From: Gossypium raimondii
Lineage: Eukaryota > Streptophyta > Magnoliopsida > Malvales > Malvaceae
Direction of reading: 5' to 3'
Length of the DNA stretch: 64,000 nt
Assembly: GCF_025698545.1 (NCBI RefSeq)
Contig: NC_068577.1
Span: forward strand, 22,027,250-22,091,249
The stretch's first letter is position 1; each line of letters starts with the position of its first letter. Positions 10,584 to 20,740 of this stretch are shown here, piece by piece. Position numbers and translations under genes: made by a program. The notes under the pieces are model-generated. The model ran no database searches, was not told the DNA's origin, and worked only from the letters and a program-made list of their open reading frames with translations.

Positions 10584-12641
10584 CCAGCTTCCGGCGGGGG
10601 TTGTCATTGCTCCGGTGAGGATTCTGGTTCCTCCGGTTGTCTGGGACGATGAGCCACCTTGATAGAATAGTGAATGTGGAGGTGTTTGCATCACCAATGG
10701 CGACGGTGTTTGAAACCCATACGGTGATGGGGATTGGTAAAAAGAAGAGCTCCCCGACGGCCCCTCTTGCAATCCCTCGTGCGACGCTGGCCTATACATC
10801 GGTGGTTCACTCGGCATAACAGAAAATGGAGATGAACCGGGCCATTGACTCTAACCTGCCATGGGACTCGAAAAAAGAAACATATAAGGGTTAGGATACA
10901 TTAAGAGGCTAGGATACGCACCTGACATCATCTGAAAAGGTTGTGCCGTAGGTATCGTCGGTTGAACTGCTGGGTCGGGTGACTATGTCGGTGCTGGGCC
11001 TGATGAAGTTATAGGTGATGATGATGGCCCGGGCGAATTTCTGGGCCTTGTTGATGGGCCTGGGTCGTCGTCCCTTCATCTTGGATTTAAAGGCCCACGT
11101 CGTTCCCTTTGGACACTCAATTGCCGCTGCCTCTCATCTGTCGACAGTAAATACGGCTTGCCATGGATCCTAAACCATGACATGTATTACGGTATGCACG
11201 CTAACTCTGGAACGATGATCAGTTCCATAGTAGGTATATACTCATACCGATCTTCCCACATTTCGATGTAGTGGAACCAGAATCTCGGCCAATCTATATG
11301 CAGTTGCCGTAGGTCGATTTTGTGGTGATCATCAAATACCTCAGGTGCCATGGGAATCGGTTGTCTACATCCAAATTGTCGTAACACTCTGTCTGACTAG
11401 TGCATCTCCACAGTCGCGTAGCTGATCAACACAACTTTCGAGTGCCAAGCATTTGGATTTTGTAAGAACTCATCCGGAATTACTGCCCGAATTGTCGAAT
11501 CCCCGTATGGTGTCCATTGAAACTATATGAACATGATACTAAATACCAAATACTAAATACTAAATACTAATCGACTAGCTCATGATGGAAATATAAATTT
11601 TATTTAATACTTACATGTGCTTCCGATTGTTGGTCTAATAGAAGCTATATATCTTCAAGAGAGGTAGGTAATCGAGCATAACTTGCCGGATGGTTCCACC
11701 TAATTAAAAAAAATTTAGCATACTATTATTTTTAAAAATCTACATAATAATTATAAAAAAATCTAATATAAAATTTACCTCGTTATGAGTGGGAATCTAT
11801 ATGGGTGGTCCACTCGAGGACGTAGAAATAGAAAGCGAAATCGTGCCCATGACTGCAGTAGTAACAGGCAACCTCTGATTTTTGCTTTACTCGGTCGCGT
11901 CGCCCCGCACATCTCCCGATATAGTGTTGCCAAGACGGCAGACCCCCAACTCAATTCACTAGCTGCTCTAAAATCAACTAGTTTCAGCAGCCATCTTAGA
12001 TGTATGAGGTTCCGTGACAAGTTCGGCATCAGATAACCTCCAATTATCTGAAGAATGTATGCCCGAGCATATCGAATTCTTTCTACTTCAGTTGAATCAT
12101 CATCCGGCTCTGGAAATGTGTCTCGTAGCCAGCCCATCTCGATCTGACCTCCGTTAATTTTCTCCGGAATAGTGCCCAAAAGCTCGTAGCACACTGCTCC
12201 CCAATCGCCAGATTGAACAGACCCGGTGATTGGGTACCCGTCCACCGGCAATCCCAATTACAGATATACATCTTCCAAAGTGATAGTGCACTCTCCACAT
12301 GGAAGATGGAATGTGTGCGTCTCGGGTCTCCACTTCTCGATCAATGCACTAATAAGTTTCAGGTCCAACTTGCATCCCCAGCCTACCATCGCCACGTGCC
12401 AAAAACCCGCTTCCCACAGGTAATTCTCTACCAACGGTGATGGAGGACCATGCATATTCCGGATATAGCATTCCAATACCCGATCTACAGACTTTTATAA
12501 CAAATAATAAAATAATAATTATCTAAAATTGCATAAATAAAAAATCTTAAATAATATTTGAAAACTAAATTTAACACTTACCATTTTCATTTGTTCGACG
12601 GATATGTGCTGGTTATCAAGACGAATCAATTCTCCGGCCAT
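10584..12641 (-). pseudogene. PMD (MAIN-like) gene of the younger MULE, decayed
   Basis: Exons: 1, 12641-12582 (MAGELIRLDNQHISVEQMKM, phase 0); 2, 12491-11779; 3, 11699-11615; 4, from 11522. Splice junctions are GT/AG and the phases join. Exon 2 holds the conserved PMD core: [70 protein letters not shown]. Exon 4 has the proline-rich tail (QEGPSGSSSFYQSPSP-like) and reaches QPPPEAG just before the deletion junction, after a frameshift near 10645. At least six in-frame stops occur, for example CAA to TAA after DVYL near 12260 and a TAG in exon 3. The 5' leader (12642-12860) is a run of TTGAGAGAAA-like repeats, shared with the leader of the older copy. Function of the family in TEs is unclear. 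Confidence 0.88.
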
Positions 12642-12875
12642 TGCTAAATTCGTACAATTTTTTACGATTTTAAAAGAATTAAAAAATTAATTTTTTTAAA
12701 ATAATTAAAAATAGGGATTTAAGAGAAATTTAAGAGGGAATTGAGAGCAAAATAAAATTAAATATGGATTTGAGAGAAATTTGAAAGGAAATTGAGAGCA
12801 AATTGAGAGTAATTTGAGAGAAAATTGAGAAAATAATTGAGAGAGGATTAGTTTGTGAAAAAAAAGGGTAGGGGG

Positions 12876-12882
12876 TTTTATA
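12876..12882 (-). promoter_or_regulatory. TATA box of the younger-MULE PMD gene
   Basis: On the minus strand TATAAAA (context ACCTATAAAACCCC) lies about 235 bp before the PMD start codon and 67 bp inside the right terminal inverted repeat. It mirrors the transposase promoter at the other end. Sequence-only call. Confidence 0.55.
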
Positions 12883-12948
12883 GGTTTTTTTTTACCGTTC
12901 GGGGGGCAACGGTCAAAAAAATGACCATTGCATTGTTCACGCGCGTGG

Positions 12949-13219
12949 AAAACGCGTCCCTAGGGGCGCACTACGTGGCAACAAAACGCGTCCCCTGGGG
13001 CGCGCTTTGCCTACGTGGCAGCAAAGCGCGTCCTCGTCAACACGCTTTATGTCCACGTAAGCAAAGCGTGCCCCTAGGGACGCGTTTCGCTGACACGTCC
13101 CCTGACATCGTGCTGACGGTGACGCGTTTTCGGGGAAAAGGGCCCATTCCTGTAAATAATAAAATACCGGGCCCATTTCGGTAAATTTAAAAAAAAGGGC
13201 CTTTAATGGTATTTTGCCC
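12949..13219 (-). repeat. Right terminal inverted repeat of the younger MULE
   Basis: Reverse complement of 8214-8487 with scattered mismatches; the terminal 12 bp differ at one position (GGGCAAAATACC against GGGTAAAATACC). It is followed directly by the second CCCGATACA. Confidence 0.92.
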
Positions 13220-13228
13220 CCCGATACA
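13220..13228. repeat. 9-bp target-site duplication, right copy
   Basis: CCCGATACA, identical to 8205-8213. Beyond it the older PMD exon 2 resumes. Confidence 0.95.
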
Positions 13229-13953
13229 TCTCTCGATACAATGTCTCCAACACAATTGATCCCCAACTAAGTTGCCCCGCTTCTTTTAAGTTGACTAGTT
13301 GTAGGAGCCACCTTAAATGTACCAGATTTCAAGATTTATCTAACATTAGAGGATCCTTGATAAACCTCAAGATGATTGCTCTTGCGTATTGTTGTCTTTC
13401 AATGAAACTAGTGGAGTTTTCGATATGTGAGAAGTTGTCTTCTAACCATTTCATCTCTATCTAGCTACCACTAAACTTGTTCGGCACCTTACCTAATAGT
13501 TGCTCGCAAATTGCGCTCTAATTGTCAACACCCACTACCCCTATAACAACTGCCTCATTCAATCGGTAAACCCAGATGTAATGCTAAATCCTTGAGTGTA
13601 ATTGTACACTCACTGCACGAAAAATGGAATGTCTGTGTCTCGAGTCTCCATCTTTCAACCAAAGTGATGATAAGTACGAGATCCAATTTAGTCCCCCAAG
13701 CATATGAGACATGTGCAATAATCTCACCTCTTGCAAGTGTTGTTCAATAACACACGTTGCCCTCGCACTTATAAATCTCAATAATCCGGTCTTCGGTCTG
13801 ATTATATAAACATAAAAAATTAATAAAACTAATAATGTTAACAACTTAATAATTATATTAATTAAAATAAAAATAAAAATATTATTTTCTTACCATTTCC
13901 AATTGGATGCTAGAAATGTATTTGTTATCCAAACGAATAAAAGGCGTTGACAT

Positions 13954-14440
13954 TTTTAAAATTATAAAAATCAAATAAAATTAAAGAACTTACTAAATAT
14001 AAAATTAAGACAACAAAATTTGAGAGAAATTGAATGAAAAATTGAGAATAAAATAGTTGAGATAATTGAGATAATAGATGAATATGATTAAAAGAATTGT
14101 TAGAATAGAATTTAAATGCAAAAGATAAAAATGAGTTGAGTGTATATAGCAAATAAACTAGTCATTAAAAAAAATCAATCGTTTGAAAAAACAAAATTGT
14201 TGAACCGTTGGACTTTTTTGACCTTTGCAAAAAAGTTACTATTGGACGAAAACAATCTAAATGCACGCTTTCAGCCCCTTAATTGCCACATCAATTGAAA
14301 ACAAGTCCAACAGAACGTGTTTTCTATTTTTCTCTTCAAAATCAATCTATTTTCATAAATTGATTCCCTAAATTTGAAAAAAAAACTTAATTAAATAATT
14401 AAATTTTAAAATCAACCTTTTCTTCTAATTAACCCCGAGA
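13954..14440. other. Leader of the older PMD gene and unassigned AT-rich DNA
   Basis: 13954-14100 holds TTGAGAGAAA/TTGAGATAA-like repeats resembling the leader of the younger PMD gene, and a TATATA stretch near 14143 suits its minus-strand promoter. 14160-14440 presumably contains the outer terminus of the old MULE, but I could not match it to a partner on the left, which is missing or outside the window. Confidence 0.4.
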
Positions 14441-14445
14441 GCCCA

Positions 14446-14454
14446 TATATAAAA
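14446..14454 (+). promoter_or_regulatory. TATA box of the RRM-like gene
   Basis: TATATAAAA in the context CCCATATATAAAACTG, 193 bp before the start codon at 14639. This leaves a ~160-base leader, normal for a plant gene. Confidence 0.65.
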
Positions 14455-14638
14455 CTGAAACTGAAAGAAATGTTAGGGAGAATTTGAAGTTTCCGGTTCG
14501 AAACGGCGGCGTATTGGCCTCAACCTTTAGCTGTCTTCCTTTTCTAGTCACCCTCCCACTCTCAGCCACTGTTGGGTGTTTTCATCAATCATTTTGTTGC
14601 ACACTGATATTTTGCCCAAATCTCTCCTTCAAAGGAAA

Positions 14639-16465
14639 ATGAATATCCTCCGAAACGCAATCAAATTGCACGTTTCGGTTCGAACGGTCAAGCCGACCCA
14701 CGTCTTACCTTCATTCCTTCGCGAACCGCCAAAACGGTTCTCCACCGAACCGGATCAACAGCAACAACAGCCGCTACCCGACGCCTCCGTCAATCAATTT
14801 CTGGATTCAGCTAGCAAAGGTTAATCCCTAGTACACCTCTTTTTTCGTTTTTTTCTCAAGCCTCTCAACTGAGGCTTCAATGCTTTAGGGTTTAGGTTTA
14901 TCTGCAATCCCCCTTTTTCCCCCTGAAATGGTTAAACCTTTTGAAACTTATTTAGGTTTTGTTTATGGGAAACTCTTTGGAATCACAAAGTATACAATGA
15001 AGAGCGATATAATCAGCTTGCTTGAAGGGTGTAATCTAACGCCTGATGACATTAAAGTCAGCTACAGCCGCAGCCTTTTCCCTGTTGCGATGTAAACTTT
15101 TTGGTTTATTTATTTACTTTTTTCTTTCAAATATACAATTTATCCTGAGTACATATTTTGGAAATTGGATTTTCTTTAGATTTTTGAAACGAGTGGTTTT
15201 TTTTTTTGGTTTAAGTTAATGTCTGAGTTTTGTTTGTTTGCAATTAGGATGTTGCGGTTCCCGTCACCTTCTGCATTTAGCAATGCAGGAAGGACAATTA
15301 GGAGGTTTGGTCGGCTATACCGTTTGGATAGGGTAAGTTAAATTTGATTGTCAATGATCTTACAAGGTCTGATTGCTGATGTTTATTGTGCATTATTTAT
15401 ATAACAGGTTGATACTTCCGATTGGGATATAGTTATGCCATACAATGGGAAAACTGTAAGTCAAAGATTCATGGTTTTATAGTACTTGTTATTGTTCAGT
15501 TGGTTGGTTTTTTGACATTTTGAGAAACTGTGTTATTATATGTTATTTATTAGCTATAGGCATTGTAAGTCTCAGTAACTGAGCTTAGTCATAGGATTAC
15601 TTACAGCATCAAACTATTATATACATGATATAGTATAGTTGTGTAGTTATGAATAGATTTTTGGACTCTTTGAAAAACTTTCAGCTTTCTTGCTGGACAA
15701 ATTGAAACTCTGGTATTGTTCAGTTATTGGGTTTTTGACATTTTGAGAAACTCTGTTATTAGGTTATTCATCAACTATATGCATAGTCAGTTTTGGTAAT
15801 TGAGCTTAGTCACAGGATTACAAGATGAAACTATTATATAAATGAAATTAGTATAGTTGTGGTAATGAATAGACTTTTTGGTTCTGAAAAAATTGCGGCA
15901 TTCTTGCTGGCCAAAATAATCTTTACAGTATTCACAACTAGTAGTGACATGCAGGATTTGTCTTTTTATAATGAAATTTGCTTTGTTGGACCTTAAGGTT
16001 TAAATTTTTATTTTGACCTGTCTTCTTTTTAAGGGTCTAAGTTGATTATGATTTAAAGGAGAGCTTCTACCTTAATCAATTAAGAGCCTTTCCTTAATTT
16101 TGCATCATTGGGTATAAACAGTGTCCAATCGGTTTTCATCTTAAAACCTTTTTATGGCATTTATAAAAACTTTTAGCCTACACATGAAGGCTATAATCTT
16201 ACATGAGTTTGACTAAAATTTTCAGGTGGTACTGCAAGGGCTTCCCCGAAGTGCGGCTTTAGAGGATGTTGAGCGTTTCCTTTCTGGTTGTGAGTATGAC
16301 TCGTCCTCAATCCAGACGGTTACATTTACGAGACCTGGATTCACCAACCTTGTCAGATTAACAACTGTGCAATTCCCCTCTCATATCCAAGCAATGAACG
16401 CATGCATTAGCAAAAACAGAAAAATCTGTCTCAATAATCAAATCTCTGTCCGAGTTCTTTATTAA
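14639..16465 (+). CDS. Probable organelle-targeted protein with two RRM-like folds (five exons)
   Basis: Exons 14639-14819, 14956-15091, 15248-15332, 15408-15455 and 16226-16465 join in frame with GT/AG introns to give 229 residues and a TAA stop. Residues 1-38 (MNILRNAIKLHVSVRTVKPT..., ending RRFS-like KRFS-TE) are basic, serine/arginine-rich and free of acidic residues until E29, a typical mitochondrial presequence with a plausible cut after RFS. Residues ~61-135 (FVYGKLFGITKYTM..., DIKVSYS, MMLRFPSPSAF) and ~150-229 (TVVLQGLPRSAALEDVERFL, ISVRVLY) each follow a beta-alpha-beta-beta-alpha-beta order as in RRM domains. Classic RNP1 aromatics are not obvious, so RNA binding is an inference. 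No stops or frameshifts. The convergent neighbour is a PPR gene. I do not recognise a named orthologue. Confidence 0.85.
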
Positions 16466-17439
16466 AAACTTCAGTCTTTTAGGGTATTGCCTAAAGATTG
16501 ACCACCACAACAGTAGGCTTCCTGGTCCAAATTGAACTATGTGAAATTTTTGCCTGTTTGGTGTTTTGTGCACGCATTGGACTTGTTTATTCATTTGTTT
16601 GGATAAGTACTCTCAGTGCTGGACTTTTATTTGTTGGTTATCGAAATCATATTGGTAGGATATAATGAAAGATTGCACTTATCTCATTTTGGTGATTCTT
16701 ACTACCTTTCTTTCTTGTTTCTTGATGGGGGATTCTTTCATATGATATCATCACCTTATTGTAATAGCCATGTTAACTATTTTTATCCATATCCTACTCA
16801 CAAAGATGGTTGTTAGGTTGGTGGTAAATTTGAGAGGAAGATTCGAACCCGTGGTAGCCAGATAAACCATTCCAGTTGCTCGGATATATCCTGGCTGCCA
16901 GTGATTTATTCATTTCAGTTAGATGTGAACTCTAGATTTTAGACTTATCATTTGGGCAGGTTGGGTTTGTTTCTGATTGGATTTCGGGTTTTAAAAATTT
17001 GGAGTCATTTAAGGCTCAGATCAATTTCGAGTTGGTATCATTTTGAGAATAGGCTATTTCAAGTTTTAGGTTATTCGGTCTTTTCAATAAAATTTTTTGA
17101 GTTAGATCATCTCGAGTTTGGTTTTATGGATTTGCATCATTTGATCGGATGGGGTGATTTTAGGTACTAAGTTGGGTTAAATTCGATTTACTTGAGAAAG
17201 ACCTTGAATTTTCTTGTATCCACATACCTTAGCCAACCTCGATGTTTTCTTACATCTCCAAAAGGCTAGGCAACAATGAGCTAATTATATTTTGTATCAA
17301 ATAGAGTAATCCCATAGCAACAAATTAAATAAAAACAAATTAAATAACACGGTAATCTTATGTAGTGAAAAGCCAGAAAGACCATAATGGAATGATCTTT
17401 ATAACTGTATCTGGTTCCAATAAAGAACTTAAAAAGCTT
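16466..17439. other. Tail-to-tail spacer between the RRM-like and PPR genes
   Basis: It holds the 3' untranslated regions of both convergent genes. A short tRNA-like segment is annotated separately at 16836-16890. 16950-17170 is a G/T-rich run with repeated CGAGTT/GGTT motifs and no recognisable protein. No other gene seen. Confidence 0.5.
16836..16890 (-). repeat. Possible tRNA-derived SINE fragment
   Basis: On the minus strand GGTTCGAATC (16840-16849) matches a pol III B box, and upstream in that direction TCCGAGCAACTGG is a weak A-box-like sequence. The segment could be a SINE head or a degraded tRNA-like sequence. Too short and diverged for more. Confidence 0.3.
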
Positions 17440-19005
17440 TCAAAAGAAAGTATCATCAATATCTTCCTCGGGCATTTCTGGCACGTAACCTAACATTTTC
17501 ATATGGTCTACCAAGCAACTCAAAACACCAAGAATCCCCTTCGCATTAGTATTCGATTTATCTTCTGCTCTAAACCTATAAAGTTCATTCTTAATTTCAA
17601 TCCAGCTATACCCAGGATTCGTTTTGAGTCCCCTATCTTTCATCACTTTACGCACTCTAGCCGCCTCATCCCACCACTTTGCGCTAGCATATAAACTTGC
17701 CAACTGAACATGGGTTGCTGCACACTCGGGTTCTAATAATAGCCTGCTCTCGGCGGCCTTTATCCCAATCCAAATGTTCCCATGAAGCCTGCAAGAAGAA
17801 AGCAAAGAACCCCATACAACAGCATTGGGACGAATAGGCATCTTTAGAATAAAATCTAGAGCCTCTTGTAATAATCCAGCTCGGCCGAGAAGATCCACAA
17901 CACATGAATAATGATCCTCTGCGGGCTTGACACCGTGTATAATCATTGAATCAAAACAAGCACACCCTTGTTCGACAAGACCGGCATGACGGCAAGAAGA
18001 GAGCACTCCAAGAAATGTGATAGCATCCAGCTTTATTTTCTCATCTTTCATCTTTCCATAAAGTTCAACAGCTTCCATTGCAAAACCATGTTGGGCATAC
18101 CCTGCGATCATTGAATTCCAAGACACAATATCTTTATTACCAGCCATCTTCTCGAATAAAAATATTGCATCTTCAACACTCCCACATTTACAATACATAG
18201 AAATAAGAGCATTGCAAATATAAATATAGGAATCAAAACCCATTTGAATGACTTGACAATGAGCACTTCTCCCTTGCCCCAGAGCTCCACTACCCGTACA
18301 AGCACTCAAAAGACTTGTCAACGTGAAATCATTTGGTTTTAAAGTCAAATTCTTCATCATATTATATAGCTCCAAGCACATATCAATTTGCCATCCTTGT
18401 GCGAATCCAGCAATAATTGTAGTCCATGAAACTACATTTTTCACGGGCATTTCTTCGAACGCCTTATAAGCCTTCTCCAACTCCCCGGATTTTCCATAGA
18501 AAGCAACCAAAGAACTTCCTACGTAAACGTTGCTGAAAACCCCAGTTTTTATTGCTAAGCAATGATACTGAATTCCACCGCAAAGGTTATGTTTTGACGC
18601 GCATGAACTTAAAGCATTTGACAACACAATTGGATTAAATTTGGAATTCTTTTTATTTGTACAAGGAGGCTCTAGAATATCATTGAAGAAAACTGGGAGA
18701 TTTTCTGTTGAGGAATCTGAAAAACCCAAATTGTTGAAGCAATTTTGGGCAGTAAATTGATCTGAGTCAGTTTCTAAAAAATCTTGGATGAGACGAAGAT
18801 GGTTTTGGCGGGAAGTGAAATGGGTTGATTTCGAGGATATAAAAATGTCCTTGATTCTCAATGCTCTGTTTAGTTTGTTGCTTGGAGGATTCAGTTTTAG
18901 TTTGTAAGAAGAGAATGGACTGGATTGAGAAAGAAAGAAGACGACAGACTTCAAAGTGAACCAAGAGTTCCTTCGGATAATTGATTTGAAGAAAAGTATA
19001 TTCAT
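17440..19005 (-). CDS. Pentatricopeptide repeat protein, PLS class, E-type
   Basis: A single uninterrupted 521-codon exon from ATG at 19005. The N-terminus (MNILFFKSIIRRNSWF...) is hydrophobic and basic without acids, consistent with mitochondrial or plastid import. PLS repeats start near residue 155 (NVYVGSSLVAFYGKSGELEKA), continue through VVSWTTIIAGFAQG, YIYICNALISMYCKCGSVEDA and IVSWNSMIAGYAQHG to a final S-type motif HYSCVVDLLGRAGLLQEA. The E/E+ region follows (VVWGSLLSSCRLHGN..., NPGYSWIEI). There is no DYW deaminase domain. Proteins of this class select sites for C-to-U editing in organelle RNA and recruit a deaminase in trans. It may correspond to the Arabidopsis At2g37320 group, recalled and not verified. 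It is intact, intronless and convergent with the RRM-like gene. Confidence 0.93.
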   Translation of the reverse strand: MNILFFKSIIRRNSWFTLKSVVFFLSQSSPFSSYKLKLNPPSNKLNRALRIKDIFISSKSTHFTSRQNHLRLIQDFLETDSDQFTAQNCFNNLGFSDSSTENLPVFFNDILEPPCTNKKNSKFNPIVLSNALSSCASKHNLCGGIQYHCLAIKTGVFSNVYVGSSLVAFYGKSGELEKAYKAFEEMPVKNVVSWTTIIAGFAQGWQIDMCLELYNMMKNLTLKPNDFTLTSLLSACTGSGALGQGRSAHCQVIQMGFDSYIYICNALISMYCKCGSVEDAIFLFEKMAGNKDIVSWNSMIAGYAQHGFAMEAVELYGKMKDEKIKLDAITFLGVLSSCRHAGLVEQGCACFDSMIIHGVKPAEDHYSCVVDLLGRAGLLQEALDFILKMPIRPNAVVWGSLLSSCRLHGNIWIGIKAAESRLLLEPECAATHVQLASLYASAKWWDEAARVRKVMKDRGLKTNPGYSWIEIKNELYRFRAEDKSNTNAKGILGVLSCLVDHMKMLGYVPEMPEEDIDDTFF

Positions 19006-19493
19006 GGCTAAAAGAGCCCATGAACGTTTGGACTTTTCAACAACTCACGTCTGGGGAGAAGACAGGGGCGTTAGTGGTTTTATTATTAGTTTGCGGATTT
19101 TTAACTCAGCTGACAATATTATGAACCGACTACTCCAAGAATGCTCATCCATAAACCACATAACGGTTAATGGAAAGTTGAAGAATATGGATTTCAGCGT
19201 TACTTAAACGTCAGTTTTAAGGGTCAGAGAGATGATGAGCCTTGTATCTAGTATTTGTTTGAACCTTACAATTCAGTTTCGATCTTGGAAATTCCATCGA
19301 AAATCTAAATTCTATTTGATAATAAATAAGGGATAAAAGTAACATATTTATGCTATGGAGTTTTTTTTTTTTTTTTTTGAGTTAGAATAAATTAATTTTT
19401 AGTTTTTTACATGGTTTATTTTGGAAGAAGTGGAGGAAAATATTTTGCTTATTTTAAAATATATTATTTTTACAACCGTTTTTATTTTTTAAA
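19006..19493. other. Upstream region of the PPR gene
   Basis: Promoter side of the minus-strand PPR gene, then AT-rich DNA up to the LINE insertion site. A poly-T run lies at about 19363-19378. A short plus-strand reading frame at 18956-19207 overlaps the PPR start and has no recognisable content. No other gene seen. Confidence 0.5.
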
Positions 19494-19589
19494 TATCAAG
19501 TTTTTTTTTTTGGGTAGATAAAGAAACTAAATACATTTAGCCATAACAGGAATTAGATCTGATACCAATACTGTCTTGTAGAATCTCTA

Positions 19590-20060
19590 TCTCGGTCATC
19601 TTGGGGGAACATCATAAATTCTCAAACCAAGAGGAACATTTCTTGTTAATGCTGCCATGGAATCTGCAGCCATATTCGTTGTGCGTGGAGTAAACATTAC
19701 CTTCACATGCCAATTCCTTGCTAACAGCTCTCTGACGATTCGTGCTAGACTCCCTTCTGTATCCTTTATCTGACCATTAAGCATATTGACCGCAATCAAA
19801 CAATCACTTTCCACCAAGAATTGCTTTACGCCTCTTTTCCAAGCTATATCCAATCCATCCATGATTGCCCATAATTCTACGTCAAGTACAAAACAAACAC
19901 CTATATTCCTACTATAACTAGTAACCCATTTACCTTATTGATCCCGAAACAAACCCCTAGCAGAGGCTTGACTAGTAATCAAGTACCTTGATCCATCCGT
20001 ATTCAACTTGCACCAGTCGCTAGGTGGCGGCTGCCAACTAGCAAAAGACATTGCTGGATC
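19590..20060 (-). pseudogene. LINE ORF2: RNase H domain
   Basis: C-terminal ribonuclease H of the LINE polyprotein, which removes RNA from RNA/DNA hybrids. The four expected acidic residues can be seen in context: LNTDGS near 20010, DVELWA near 19880, VESDCLIA near 19805 and NMAADSMAA near 19660. One stop (Q/G to TAG region near 19935) interrupts it. The domain ends with LGLRIYDVPPR and a stop near 19596, followed by the 3' untranslated tail. Confidence 0.85.
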
Positions 20061-20169
20061 ATTTTGCTGATTTCTCCTATTGTTTGTCAACATGACTGAT
20101 TTCGCAAAGGCAATAATTCCAGCAACCTCAATCGAAGCCTCACCAAATTCTCCATTGAAAAGCTAGTTG

Positions 20170-20740
20170 TTTCGTCATTTCCATATTCTCCAAGTTATAA
20201 TCCCAAAGAAAATATTCCAACAGACACCTTGGACAATAGCCTCATTAAAATCTAAAAGATTTGTTATCAACCATTCTTCCAAATTTAATGAAAAGAAAAT
20301 ATCCAACTTGTCTAACGGTACAAATTTTACCCAGACATTTCGAGCTACCAAGCAATCTCTCACCGCATGCAAAGGTGTTTCAACCCCACTCCCACATAAA
20401 TCGCAAAAATGGCAATCAGCCATTCCCCTTCTACACTGTTCTGAATTGGATAGGAATCGATTGTGTAATAGAAGCCAAAGGAACCGTCGAACCCTCTGAA
20501 GAACATTTAATTTCCATATTAACTTCCATTTTCGATTTCGTACGGGCCAATCACCATGTGCGAATTCATTGTATCCACTAGCTACTGTGCATTTGCCATT
20601 ATCCGTTAACCTCCACGCTATTTGGTCTTCCCCTGCATCATCTTTTGGGGGATGAATACCTGTAATATACAAGAGAACTTCCCTTGGTAGATCCCTTTCA
20701 AAATACTCCAAATTCCATTCCCTTTCTAATGTTACCATTG
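20170..20740 (-). pseudogene. LINE ORF2: RT-type zinc-binding domain (zf-RVT)
   Basis: Sequence such as WRLTDNGKCTVASGY, WKLIWKLNVLQRVRRFLWLLLHNRFLSN and the Cys/His set CHFCDLCGSGVETPLHAVRDC marks the zf-RVT domain found between reverse transcriptase and RNase H in plant LINEs. This section is open for 187 codons, the longest clean stretch of the element's 3' half. Confidence 0.88.

Larger units (their letters stand above)
8214..13219. mobile_element. Younger MULE, 5006 bp, carrying transposase and PMD remnants
   Basis: The ends are GGGTAAAATACC at left and the complement of GGGCAAAATACC at right. They open ~270-bp inverted repeats and are flanked by perfect 9-bp CCCGATACA duplications. Contents from left: terminal repeat, telomere-like stretch, 125-bp tandem repeats, promoter and 5' half of a plus-strand transposase, then a minus-strand PMD gene with its own TATA box near the right terminus. 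The transposase lacks its whole catalytic core because of an internal deletion whose junction is at about 10577-10584, so the element is a non-autonomous derivative. It sits in exon 2 of a related, older PMD gene. Near-perfect ends with decayed genes suggest mobilisation in trans. Confidence 0.93.
6842..13953 (-). pseudogene. PMD (MAIN-like) pseudogene of the old MULE, interrupted by a younger MULE
   Basis: This is a plant-mobile-domain gene of the aminotransferase-like / 'protein phosphatase 7 long form' or MAIN-like type, common in plant MULEs. Exon 1 (13953-13894) encodes MSTPFIRLDNKYISSIQLEM, 20 codons, with a good donor. Exon 2 carries ...ARAII..., VHLRWLLQLV and GQLSWGSIVLETLYREMYR. It is cut at 13220 and resumes at 8213 with ATKAQKIKISGF, ending at a GTAAAT donor near 8082. 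Exon 3 (about 8006-7926) reads LEDIQLLLD. Exon 4 starts at a ...TTGTAG acceptor near 7830 and reaches a TGA at 6842-6844 after RRNPPRNRHPSGCG, the usual PMD C-terminus. Several in-frame stops show decay. Its gene model matches exon for exon the PMD gene inside the inserted element. The molecular role of TE-borne PMD proteins is not settled. Confidence 0.8.

Noticed and set aside
10465..10662. Complete short protein on the plus strand
   Set aside because: It is the transposase fragment after its intron, running by chance into antisense PMD sequence beyond the deletion joint.
18956..19207. Plus-strand gene opposite the PPR start
   Set aside because: Short, partly antisense to the PPR presequence, with no recognisable domain or promoter.
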